Part shown: positions 1-64,000 of the stretch, piece by piece
Numbering within the stretch: the first letter of the stretch is position 1
How the letters are laid out: each line of letters starts with the position of its first letter
NCBI GenBank assembly: GCA_036785325.1
Contig: JAXIVH010000008.1
Location: forward strand, 10,728,723-10,792,722
Length of the DNA: 64,000 nt
Reading direction: 5' to 3'
From: Urophycis tenuis
Taxonomy: Eukaryota; Chordata; Actinopteri; Gadiformes; Phycidae
Translations under genes and position numbers: made by a program
Notes under the pieces: model-generated
What the model saw: the letters and a program-made list of their open reading frames with translations, nothing else
Databases searched by the model: none
What the model was told of the DNA's origin: nothing

Positions 1-10
1 TGCTACTGAC

Positions 11-33933
<33,923 letters not shown>

Positions 33934-34270
33934 GTTGCTTGTAGAATAACGCACCGCAAACGAGAAGGGTATTAACTAGCTAGCCGTGTTGCGTTGGCAA
34001 CGTCTGCAAGAGTAAAAGTAAAACAAAAAAAACAAAAAAACAAATAGCGTCAACTCGGCGAAGACACTATCTGTCCGAACCACTCGGCAGTTGTAAAACA
34101 ATAAAAAAACGACAACTGTTAGCACACGATGGAAGCACTGCACTGGAAACTGTTGGAAGTCTACAGTTGGTTCCGTGAGTCCAGCCCTCGAGCGCGAGCC
34201 TGACAACTCTCCAGTCACCGGCGGGAATCTGCCAAGAGGTCTGAGGGGGAGGGGTGGATACAGCACCAAC
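33934..34270 (-). promoter_or_regulatory. Likely cadps 5' UTR and promoter region
   Basis: Sequence directly upstream of the cadps ATG is richer in GC and CpG than the surrounding 30 kb, especially 33760-33850 (coding) and 34170-34260. No TATA box is placed; no transcription start can be read from the sequence. Confidence 0.4.
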
Positions 34271-34782
34271 GAAATTGCTATTTTCGTGGAAATGCTTGTT
34301 CAACGGATGTTGTCAATGTCTTCAATCCGAAAGACCGCAATGAATAGCCACTGCCACACAAAAAACCCCCGCAGAATCAGTGCTCTTTGACACGCTATCG
34401 GGAACTGGCCATGGTTCTGAGATGGAAAAGGGATTATTGCTTGAGGGGCGCAGCGACAATGGAAGCGGCGACAATAGATGCGCGCACCCACCTGATGATA
34501 TCCAGGCACAGACCATCAGACAATGTATTCATCACTATCTTTACTATTTATAACATGATTCGGCATTTCTCACGTATAACTTTATCACAGTACACGCACC
34601 CTCATAATAGGCTATAAGTTTACGGATGACACATGTAGATATCCTAGTCAATTACAGTACGAATAGTAATGCCCTATTTAACATTGACTTATGTAGTAAA
34701 CAGGTAGTTATATATAGACTTTAAAGACACTCGATGTTTTGAAGATTATAAGCATAACACTATGGAATGATATAATATGTCA

Positions 34783-35045
34783 CGTCAAAGAACGTTGTTT
34801 TTCTCCTGTGGTTTGCTGCCATATTTGTAGTAGTCCTATTGCTCTAAAAGGTTCCCTTTTCGACCCCATGAGAAAAGGGTGAGACCTAATTATATGTTGA
34901 CATGGCCTTCTGTGGTTAACAGGTAATGATGTCTTGTTATATTGTTATAATGTAATTTAAATGTGTAAACATTTAAAACATGGCATGTCAAAGAATTTTT
35001 TTTCTTGTGGCTTCAGTGCCACATTTGTAATAGGTCTATATGAAC
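34783..35045. repeat. Diverged direct duplication upstream of cadps
   Basis: The stretch at about 34783-34845 (GTCAAAGAACGTTG, CTCCTGTGG, CATATTTGTAGTAG, TCCTAT) recurs in altered form at about 34984-35041 (GTCAAAGAATTTTT, CTTGTGG, CACATTTGTAATAG, GTCTAT), roughly 200 bp apart. Confidence 0.6.
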
Positions 35046-36646
35046 TTGACATATATTGTAACCATCTCAAGAGAATTTGAGATATGTGGGAGTGGTTTCA
35101 TATGACAGTACTTTGTTCTAAAAAAGGCTCTAATGTTACCCCTTCTTCTGATTGTAATTATTAGAGAGCCTTTTTCTGAAAGTATGTTTTATTCATTTCT
35201 AGGATGATATTAAGCCTAGATGATTGTCTCATTAGAGCTTCTATTTCTGTCATAGAACCGTAGATCTTTTAGAAATTAGTAATGAATGGATTGATAAAAA
35301 AATTACTAAATGTAATGTGATGCTGAGTTTTGGAAATTTTCCAATTATTACCAGAGCAGGCAATATAATGCAGCTGTGAGTAATTGCATGCCACCCATTA
35401 GTGGAACATTGACCCACTGAACTACAAATCTCTTTACCCAAAGCAATGGTATCATGATTTAATTCAGACTGAAGAATTGTGGACAAGTTTCACATAATAC
35501 ATGTAAAGGATACTAGACATATACTATAAGATGATATGGTCTTTTGCCTTTCCCAATTGGTTGTGCAGCATTTTTTCTGAATTCGAACCCTCTCTCTTAT
35601 ATGGGTAACAATTTCACTAAGATAAAAAAAAAATATATCCATGCTTGTGTTTCATGATTTGTTCTTTACCACATTCAATGGTACCATTGTATTAATAACT
35701 TTATTTTATATAGCACTTATCTCACTATGAGGGCTATGTGTTGTTCAGGGGGTTAGGTTTAGTATAAATATGTGAGATTTGTAGGGCTACTAATATGACA
35801 GATGGCAGATTAAAACCTGAACCTGGTTCAATTATAAGGTCTACAATAATTCATGTCTCTTTAGTCTGGCCTTTAAGAATAATTAATTATTTGAATTTGT
35901 CACATTTGAAGAGGTTCTGTGTTTTAAGAATATAGGCAGAAACTGTTCTCACAAATCTGATTTTGGATTAAAAACCTCAAGCGTGATAGCAGCCTTGATC
36001 AAATCTGGGTGAACAGGCATCTCAATTTCAACCAATCATGTTGCTTGAGGCAGGACCTGAAGAGCGTATTAACAGAAAACACAAACTTGACCAGCACTAC
36101 CTCCCCCCAGGTGGGAAGACAATCTTAAACATCATGTCTCAGACACCAGACACAAGTTTTTAAGAAAAGCATCTGTAAAGTTTTCAAATCAACATTGTGT
36201 GACTGGCAACTGTAGAAATAAACTTATTAAAATCCCATTCTGAAAGCTTCATCCACTGGCACAAATTACTTTCTGTCTGTCTGTATAAAAATCTCCTTAA
36301 ACAGCCTCCTCTACCTTACTACCATACATCTGCTGGAGCCGAGCTTCGGAATCACCGAAGTGTCTGTCTCCGTCTCTGTTTGTCTAAAGGAGTATAAATT
36401 GCTTGAATTCTGCCAGGAAGTCTCTCAGGAGGGAAGAATCTTGCAATAGGTAAAAACCATGGCAATTACACTAGACCCACCAACCTGAATGGACATATCT
36501 TAATCCTACAACAATGATTGGAGGATATCATTATTATTGTAATATATTGTGATTATTATGGTCCATGGTATACTACAAGGTTGCACACGTATCATTATCT
36601 GCATTAAATACATGTCTCATGACACCTATACTCAGGCAACTGTGTC

Positions 36647-36687
36647 AGTGTGTGTGTGTGTGTGTGTGTGTGGGGGGGGGGGGGGGG
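36647..36687. repeat. (GT)n followed by G-run
   Basis: GT microsatellite running directly into about 16 G residues. Confidence 0.85.
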
Positions 36688-36691
36688 TCTA

Positions 36692-36784
36692 AGTGGAGAA
36701 GGAGTACATATGAATTGATGGATGTGTGCGGTTATAAACTTAAACCAGACACATCCATCAATTGTCATGTACCCCTTCTCCACT
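36692..36784. repeat. Inverted repeat, 36-bp arms, 21-bp loop
   Basis: Arms 36692-36727 and 36749-36784 are reverse complements at 32 of 36 positions, beginning AGTGGAGAAGG. It starts five bases after a GT/G-run. Confidence 0.85.
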
Positions 36785-37179
36785 GCAAAGGTTTCATTGG
36801 CAACAAGTGAAAACAGGGCCTTCACGTGAAGGCCCTTCAAATTAGACAAGGAGAAGCCACAGCGGGGTTAGCAACTTCCCCTTTGATTTCATCCATGAAC
36901 TATTAGCCTCACATCATATTGCAAAGAGTGAACATGGATACTTGTTTTGGTCACTGTTAATTACATTTCTTTTGGTCACTGCCCCAGTGTTGTGACCTTA
37001 TGGAGAATGGGATGCATGGTATCCCCACCCACATTAGGCTTTGCAGATGATGTGCCAAATTCTTGTCATCTGTGCTCTCCGACGCTTATTCCTTACTTAA
37101 TAGTCCTATCCGAGACCACACACGATTAAGGTTAATTAAGGGGATTTATTGGTTTCTCCCATGCAAATAGCAGCAAAGC

Positions 37180-37246
37180 TTTGTGTGTGCTCAATGTTGT
37201 ATATGTTGCAATTTCCCAGCTTGGGATCAATAAAGTATTTCTATAT
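37180..37246 (+). repeat. 3' end of a non-LTR retroelement
   Basis: TTGCAATTTCCCAGCTTGGG followed by ATCAATAAAGTATTTCTAT, the common fish retroelement 3' terminus, here on the plus strand. Confidence 0.55.
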
Positions 37247-37388
37247 GTTCAGTTGGTTCATACTATATAATGAGATGTATGTTTGTAGCCGTTTACACAA
37301 TGTAAAGGAGATGTAGATGTATGTTTTTCTTGAGGTTGTTTGCAAGGAACACAAGGTTATGGTGCTACCGGTCAGAGGTAGCACCTAG

Positions 37389-38556
37389 GCTCTAGGCTCT
37401 GTAATCGCATCACACGGCTTCTCCTATCACTGTTATGCGGACGACACTCAACTGTTCCTCTCCTTCCCCCCCTCAGACACTCTGATTGCAACACGCATCT
37501 CAAAATGCTTGGCGGACATCAGCGCTTGGACAACTGCGCATCAACTGAAGCTCAATCTCGCAAAGACTGAGCTTCTCTTCATACCGAGGAAAGACTGTCC
37601 TCACAGGGACCTGCTGGTCTCGGTCGAGGACATCACAGTATCTGCCTCACTGACCGCAAGGAACCTGGGCGTAATAGTCAACAACCAACTGTCCTGCGCT
37701 GCAAACATCACTGCAGTGACCCGCTCCTGTAGATTTGCTCTCTACTACATCCACAGGATTCGGCCTTTCCTCACGAGGGAAGCGACACAGCTCCTGACCC
37801 AAGCACTTGTCATCTCCCGCCTCGACTACTGCAACTCACTCTTGGCTGCAACCGCGATTAAACTGTTGCAGCGGATCCAGAACGCCGCAGCACGCCTCAT
37901 GTTCAACCTACTCAAATTCTCCCACGTGACCCTCTTCCATGACCTCCACTGGCTTCCTGTAGTGGCTTGCATCAAATTCAAGACGATGCTACTGGCCTAC
38001 AAAGCCGTCCATGGAACTGCCCCTACCTACAGTACCTCCAAACATTAGTGAAACACCACGCCCCTGCTCGAGCACTCTGTTCAACTACCTCAGGTGGTCG
38101 ACTGGTACCTCCATCACTAAAAGGAGGAAAAGGTTGGATGGCGAAATCTCAACTCTTCTCCGTGGCACGGCAGTGGTGTAACAAGCTCCCTGCCAATGTC
38201 AGGACTGCAGAGTCACTCCCCATCTTCCGGAAGAGACTCAAGACCCACTTGTTCAGAGTTAATCTGAAACCTGCATAACCCTACCGTCATGCTCTTATTT
38301 GTTGTATGTCTTGGCACTTTAATCGCTCTTTGTAAATTGGCACTTTGATCGCTAATTGTAACTTGGTACTTAGTCAGAGATGTTGTATACTAGCAATGGT
38401 TAATCTAGCTATTTAAATGCTTGAAACTTGTTCTGGTGACTTTCTTACTGTAGCCTATTAGCAGCAATGAAATGTTCCACCTTCTTATGACGAATGTATT
38501 CTTTGTAAGTCGCTTTGGATAAAAGCGTCTGCTAGATGCCCTAAATGTAAATGTAA
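37389..38556 (+). mobile_element. L2-type LINE, 5'-truncated, 3' part of reverse transcriptase ORF plus tail
   Basis: The frame at 37395-38048 contains CYADDTQLFLSF (37431-37466), holding the catalytic YADD of reverse transcriptase. It continues through NLGVIVNNQLS, SRLDYCNSLL and LHWLPV, the usual thumb/C-terminal blocks of fish L2/CR1-like LINEs. A frameshift near 38028-38040 moves the rest (HHAPARALCSTTS to THLFRVNLKP) to another frame ending at 38278. The 3' UTR ends in the L2 tail TCGCTTTGGATAAAAGCGTC (38512-38531) and AAATGTAAATGTAAA. Truncated and frameshifted, so inactive. Confidence 0.9.
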
Positions 38557-38969
38557 AGCCAGTTGATGTGACAATAGCCTTGGGCACAGGGGGTTTTCTA
38601 CATAGAAAAGGGTACGTGCATATGCACATATTCATGGAGAGAAACGTTGGCATAGGCCTAGAAGTGAGCGCATGTCCAAATACGATTTGAACGGGGTCTC
38701 TGCGGTGGTTTCTAGTACTGCACTGCTACTTTCTAGGCCCATAGACTGTATATGTCTAGGCCGAGCTAAATTCTCCCACAACGCATTGCGCGATGGGCCA
38801 GATGAGCGAATTTGTATATTTTTCGATTTTTCTGAAATTTACATTTACAATTTTAAATACATAAAGAATACACCGTTCAACCGCGCGAAGAATAACAACC
38901 AAAGATTTGAGTCTCAAATCAGCTGCTGCTGATTCGTCTTCTCTTTTTGTCACTAAGCTCTCAGGCACC

Positions 38970-39206
38970 GGTGACGCAGCGGGAGGCGGGGCCGTCGTCA
39001 CGAGGGCTTGTTCTAGACGCCCCGCCCCTTTACAACCCTGGTTGGAAAAAATGTCTGAACGTCTTTCATTTGTAAAGAGTAAAAACAAAGGAGTAAGGCT
39101 ATTTAATGTTCTCCAGTGGTAGTACTAGTCGAATATCATTTGGGCTCTGAATTGACTATTTCGAGGAAACGGGCATATACGAATTAAAACTCATTCATTA
39201 ATAACA
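38970..39206 (+). promoter_or_regulatory. Likely nampt2 promoter and 5' UTR
   Basis: Within 240 bp upstream of the start codon lie a TGACGCAG CRE/AP-1-like site (38972-38979) and two GC-box-like sites, GGGAGGCGGGGCC (38981-38993) and CGCCCCGCCCC (39018-39028), in a local GC-rich island. There is no TATA box at a usual distance. Binding is inferred from motif form only. Confidence 0.45.
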
Positions 39207-53644
<14,438 letters not shown>

Positions 53645-54475
53645 TTGGCGGTGGGGTGGGGGGGGGGGGTAAAAGAGCAGCTTAAAGCCCCTTCTGTCTG
53701 GTTGTACCTCTCTTTGGATGGCACAGGTGCTGAAGTCTGTGCACACGGTGTGTCACCAACATCACCATTCCCAATAAGCCTCCTCCTGAAGGAGAGTTTG
53801 TGATAATCAATAAGGTTGTTCATTGTTGTTCCACGCTTGGTGGCCCGTCATGACCGCAATAATCAAAACTCAGGGTAGATTTCCAAATCGATGTAGTATT
53901 TTTTCCTATTTTTGTTTTGTTTTTCTTCTTACTCTCTTGTCTTACTGTTTTTCCTTTTATTTAAGACTAGGACTCAGCAGTTTTATATTCTGGTGGTTTT
54001 TCCCAGCAGTAGCCCGATAACAGAGGTTTAACGGAATGTTCACGCTACCAGCTAAGACGTGCACACACAGTGGGGCACAAAAATGCCCGTATGATTATCT
54101 GATATGTAATCTCAAGTTTCTACGTTTTTTAACTTGAGCTTTGTGCATGTCTGATTTTAGTATTCGTTGCCCTTCCTTAAGAAGCTGTGTTCACTGCCAT
54201 GTGTGGAAATTGTGCCGAATGCGTCGACATTTAATAATTGTACTAAAGACTCACTATGTATCAACATTTCTTTTAAGAAAATGCCGTCCTTTGTAGTGTT
54301 GTCATGATGCCTGACATCATGCAGTCTGGGCAACAAATGAGAACTCTAGGTTCTGCCGGGGGTACACTGAAAATCTAAAAAAGTATTTTATGTCTGATGA
54401 TTTTGATGACACAGTGCCTGGTTAATATGTGTTTGAAGCACTTACAAACAGGTCTATTGAACATAATTAAAAAAA

Positions 54476-54530
54476 AATTACACAATTAAAAATTAAAAAC
54501 TACTTTCGATTATTGTGTGTGTGGCTTTTT
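54476..54530 (+). terminator. Probable nampt2 polyadenylation region
   Basis: ATTAAA at 54476-54481 with further ATTAAA-like motifs to about 54500, followed by a GT/T-rich stretch (TGTGTGTGTGGCTTTTTGT, about 54512-54530). This implies a 3' UTR of about 850 nt. No AATAAA occurs earlier in the UTR. Confidence 0.45.
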
Positions 54531-55009
54531 GTCAAAGTGAAATTGCCAAGGTGTGACCGATGTAGAGGTTAATCGCAGACAAGAAAATGACTTGGTAGAT
54601 CGTTAACCTGTGATATCTAGAAACATCCCAGACATCCGCCATCGTCATCGAAATCCATGCAGGGCGGGAGGCTTCAAGAAGGATCTTTGATGGACAGTAC
54701 ACTGGTTTGCTATCATATCTCAAATCAGTCATTTGTTGACCACACTGGGAATCAATTGATGTGCCGAGCAAGGCAATATTTAGCCCAAAAACCTATTATG
54801 CAAAATTCTGCTATGGGAAAAACGCTCAGTGGATGAGCGAATGTGGCAAAAGGTCAACTTGCATTTAGCATTTAGTTTTTTTTTTGCATTTAGTTTTTTA
54901 ATAAATGTAATGGCGATCTTTTCTTCTGGTCTGCAACCCTTTCACTTGATAGCCCTACCTAATTATAACAAACTCAATTCTATGCTTGACTCAATCATCC
55001 ACGCTTGTC
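54531..55009. other. nampt2-camk1g spacer
   Basis: About 480 bp with no recognised gene or repeat family. T-rich near 54875-54905. Confidence 0.6.
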
Positions 55010-55114
55010 AACAGAACAAGCCACGCCCACTGGTCAGCGCACTGAAGACGCGCGGTGTCCGCAGTCAGATCTGTGGAGATACCGCAACAAGCGCCACGCC
55101 TGACCGCTGCCAAG
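55010..55114 (+). other. camk1g: Possible non-coding first exon of camk1g
   Basis: A CpG-containing stretch (GAAGACGCGCGGTGTCCGC and neighbours) in AT-rich surroundings, ending CCAAG|GTAAAGAG, a good donor. The ATG exon downstream starts after a good acceptor (CTCTGTTCAG at 56523-56532) and holds 29 nt of leader before ATG. A separate 5' exon is therefore needed, and this is the best candidate. The 5' limit is a guess. Confidence 0.4.
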
Positions 55115-55514
55115 GTAAAGAGCTTTCGTTATTGGTTGTTATCCTGAAACGTGTCAACAATATGATAATAATAAGAATTCTGAGGTAGGCTGCATGAAGA
55201 GATAATAATAATTAGTTGGGCGACGAAGTAGGTCCAAATTAAATTCAAATACAGACAAACAGTGATTATATTGTAATGTTTTTCCTCCCCTTTGTAGTAG
55301 GCCTATATAATTTCCAAATGTGTTTTCATTTGTTTATACTTTTTCAGTACGTATATTTAAAAGTTAAATATAACACATATGACGTATTTAATACAGACGT
55401 AGGCAAAGGAGATAATTGATCAATAACAATATTAACAAAACACTAGATTAAATGCAATTAAATATTCATGTACTGTGGCTGTTTTGTGTGTCTTACATTC
55501 AAGTATATATGCCT

Positions 55515-55518
<4 letters not shown>

Positions 55519-55544
<26 letters not shown>
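55519..55544. repeat. (AT)n microsatellite
   Basis: About 12 TA units. Confidence 0.85.
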
Positions 55545-55545
<1 letters not shown>

Positions 55546-56093
55546 GTCTATAGTTTTTCTAGTTTTTTTTTAAATCTATAATTCTAAAAACAAACTATCG
55601 CATATTCAAATGTAGGAAATGCTGTCTGTAATTGTAGGGGTTATGACCTTTCCTAAGTATTAAGGGCAGGATATGTTTGGGCAACCCAGTTTTTGTAATG
55701 CCACTTGTAGCTACTTGTAGCTTAAGCTCTTCCACAGGAGGAAGAAAAAAACAGAAGGGAGGGATGTAAGAAACACATTGCTTGCTATTGGCTGCTACCT
55801 CCCTTGTTAATCTTCTCCCCTTTTGAACCTTCTGTAACTGATAGGCACAAAAAGGATTTGACCGTCCAGGACTGTAGAGAACAGAGACGCAAGGTGCATG
55901 CCTGCTGGTTATGTAACCAGAGTAGGGGTCTAAGCTGGAGAGGAAGCTCTTTAAACCATTGGGAATGAAAGTCACTTACGTTACGCGTTTCCAATGTTTG
56001 CTCAAAGGAAAAATCAATCAATCACTAACATTACAAGTATCACTTTGACTTAGATCTGTCTGTCTGTGCGTCTGTCTGCTTGTCTGTCTGGTA

Positions 56094-56190
56094 CAGATTC
56101 AATTCAAGATTCAAGATTCAAGTCCTTTATTGTCAAATGTGCAGCATCACTATAGTCATACTATACAATGAAATGTATTGGACGAGGCCC
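56094..56190 (-). repeat. 3' end of a non-LTR retroelement, (ATTCAAG)n tail
   Basis: Three ATTCAAG units, then TCCTTTATTGTCAAATGTGC and ACAATGAAATGTATTGG. Same minus-strand layout as 21664-21770. Confidence 0.6.
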
Positions 56191-56561
56191 GTTCCAACAT
56201 GGAAGGCAAATCAACGAAAACAGTTACATTTAATTAATATAAATACAATAAGTTCAGAATAACAGTAAGAGCAGCAATGTAGAATGTAAGATGATGAATG
56301 AAAATAGCAACGGAGAATGATTTGTAGCAGCATTGTAGAAATATAAAGTGCATTACTGAAAGTAGTATTTACACCAAACATAAACCGGAGGGTTGTATGT
56401 GAGCTTTGATGGAAGCAGTTGTAAAATATAACACAAGTATGTCGTATATGGTTAATATATGTTTGCCTTGAGCATCTTTGTGGTCCATAGCACCTGTGTA
56501 AATAGTGTTCCCTCTGTGGTTCCTCTGTTCAGGGGTGTCTGGAAGGAGCACCAGAGACACA

Positions 56562-63847
<7,286 letters not shown>

Positions 63848-63874
63848 GTGCGTAGGCTCACTATGTACTTAACA

Positions 63875-64000
63875 TTTATATTTAGGGAATTTAGCTGACG
63901 CTTTTATCCAAAGCGACTTGAAAAGAGTACATTTGTCAGAAGAAGGTGAAACATTTAATTGCTGCTAATACAGTAAGAAAGTCACCAGAACAAGTTTCAA
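63875..64000 (-). repeat. SINE-like copy sharing the L2 tail (copy 2, cut by window end)
   Basis: ATTTAGCTGACGCTTTTATC, then CAAAGCGACTT and ACATTTGTCAGAAGAAGGTG, the same order as at 49660-49800. The first part is the reverse complement of the L2 LINE tail at 38505-38540. Confidence 0.75.

Larger units (their letters stand above)
34270..38960. other. Intergenic spacer between divergent cadps and nampt2
   Basis: Holds a diverged ~200-bp-spaced tandem repeat (34783-35045), a microsatellite with G-run (36647-36687), an inverted repeat (36692-36784), a retroelement end (about 37180-37246) and an L2-type LINE 3' part (37389-38556). The AT-rich stretch 35050-36640 shows no recognisable gene. Confidence 0.75.

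Noticed and set aside
37509..38278. A host gene in the cadps-nampt2 spacer
   Set aside because: The protein is the reverse transcriptase end of an L2-type LINE with YADD motif, frameshift and L2 tail.

Overview
This is vertebrate nuclear DNA, almost certainly from a ray-finned (teleost) fish. The genes are split by GT-AG introns. The introns are crowded with long CA/GT and GA/CT microsatellites. The repeats are of kinds common in fish: an L2-type LINE with the tail motif TCGCTTTGGATAAAAGCGT, a tRNA-derived SINE, hAT and Harbinger elements, and a gypsy fragment. The species cannot be told from the sequence alone.

Three protein-coding genes are present, two of them cut by the window edges. (1) Positions 11-33933, minus strand: the 5' half of a CAPS gene (cadps, Ca2+-dependent activator protein for secretion). 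Five coding exons (367 residues) are visible, including the start codon; intron 1 is about 23 kb. (2) Positions 39207-53644, plus strand: a complete 11-exon nicotinamide phosphoribosyltransferase gene (495 aa), best matched to the fish paralogue nampt2. (3) Positions 56562-63847, plus strand: the first nine coding exons (302 residues) of a CaM kinase I gamma gene (camk1g). It probably has a non-coding first exon ending at 55114 and continues past the right edge. cadps and nampt2 are head to head with about 5.3 kb between start codons; camk1g follows nampt2 in tandem. The genes act in separate processes (vesicle priming, NAD salvage, Ca2+/calmodulin signalling), and nothing here suggests they work as one unit.

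The accessory content is the more unusual part. A 2,167-bp hAT transposon at 16600-18766 has 12-bp terminal repeats, a perfect 8-bp target duplication and a decayed BED/hATC transposase. It sits 24-32 bp inside the end of a second, non-autonomous hAT-like element. That element in turn abuts a decayed gypsy fragment whose integrase-before-RT order suggests the Gmr1 group. nampt2 carries a diverged copy of its own intron 4/exon 5 junction in intron 2, a (CAT)n run of about 50 copies, and a 527-bp Harbinger-like MITE with TTA target duplications. Intron 4 of camk1g opens with 94 uninterrupted 9-bp repeats (60064-60909). Intron 1 of cadps holds a 118-bp near-perfect hairpin at 27719-27836.

I found no operon, CRISPR array, defence island or other clearly new multi-gene system. 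Coding calls rest on translated similarity to families I know and on splice-phase continuity checked across every intron. Repeat family names are from motif recognition and were not checked against a database.
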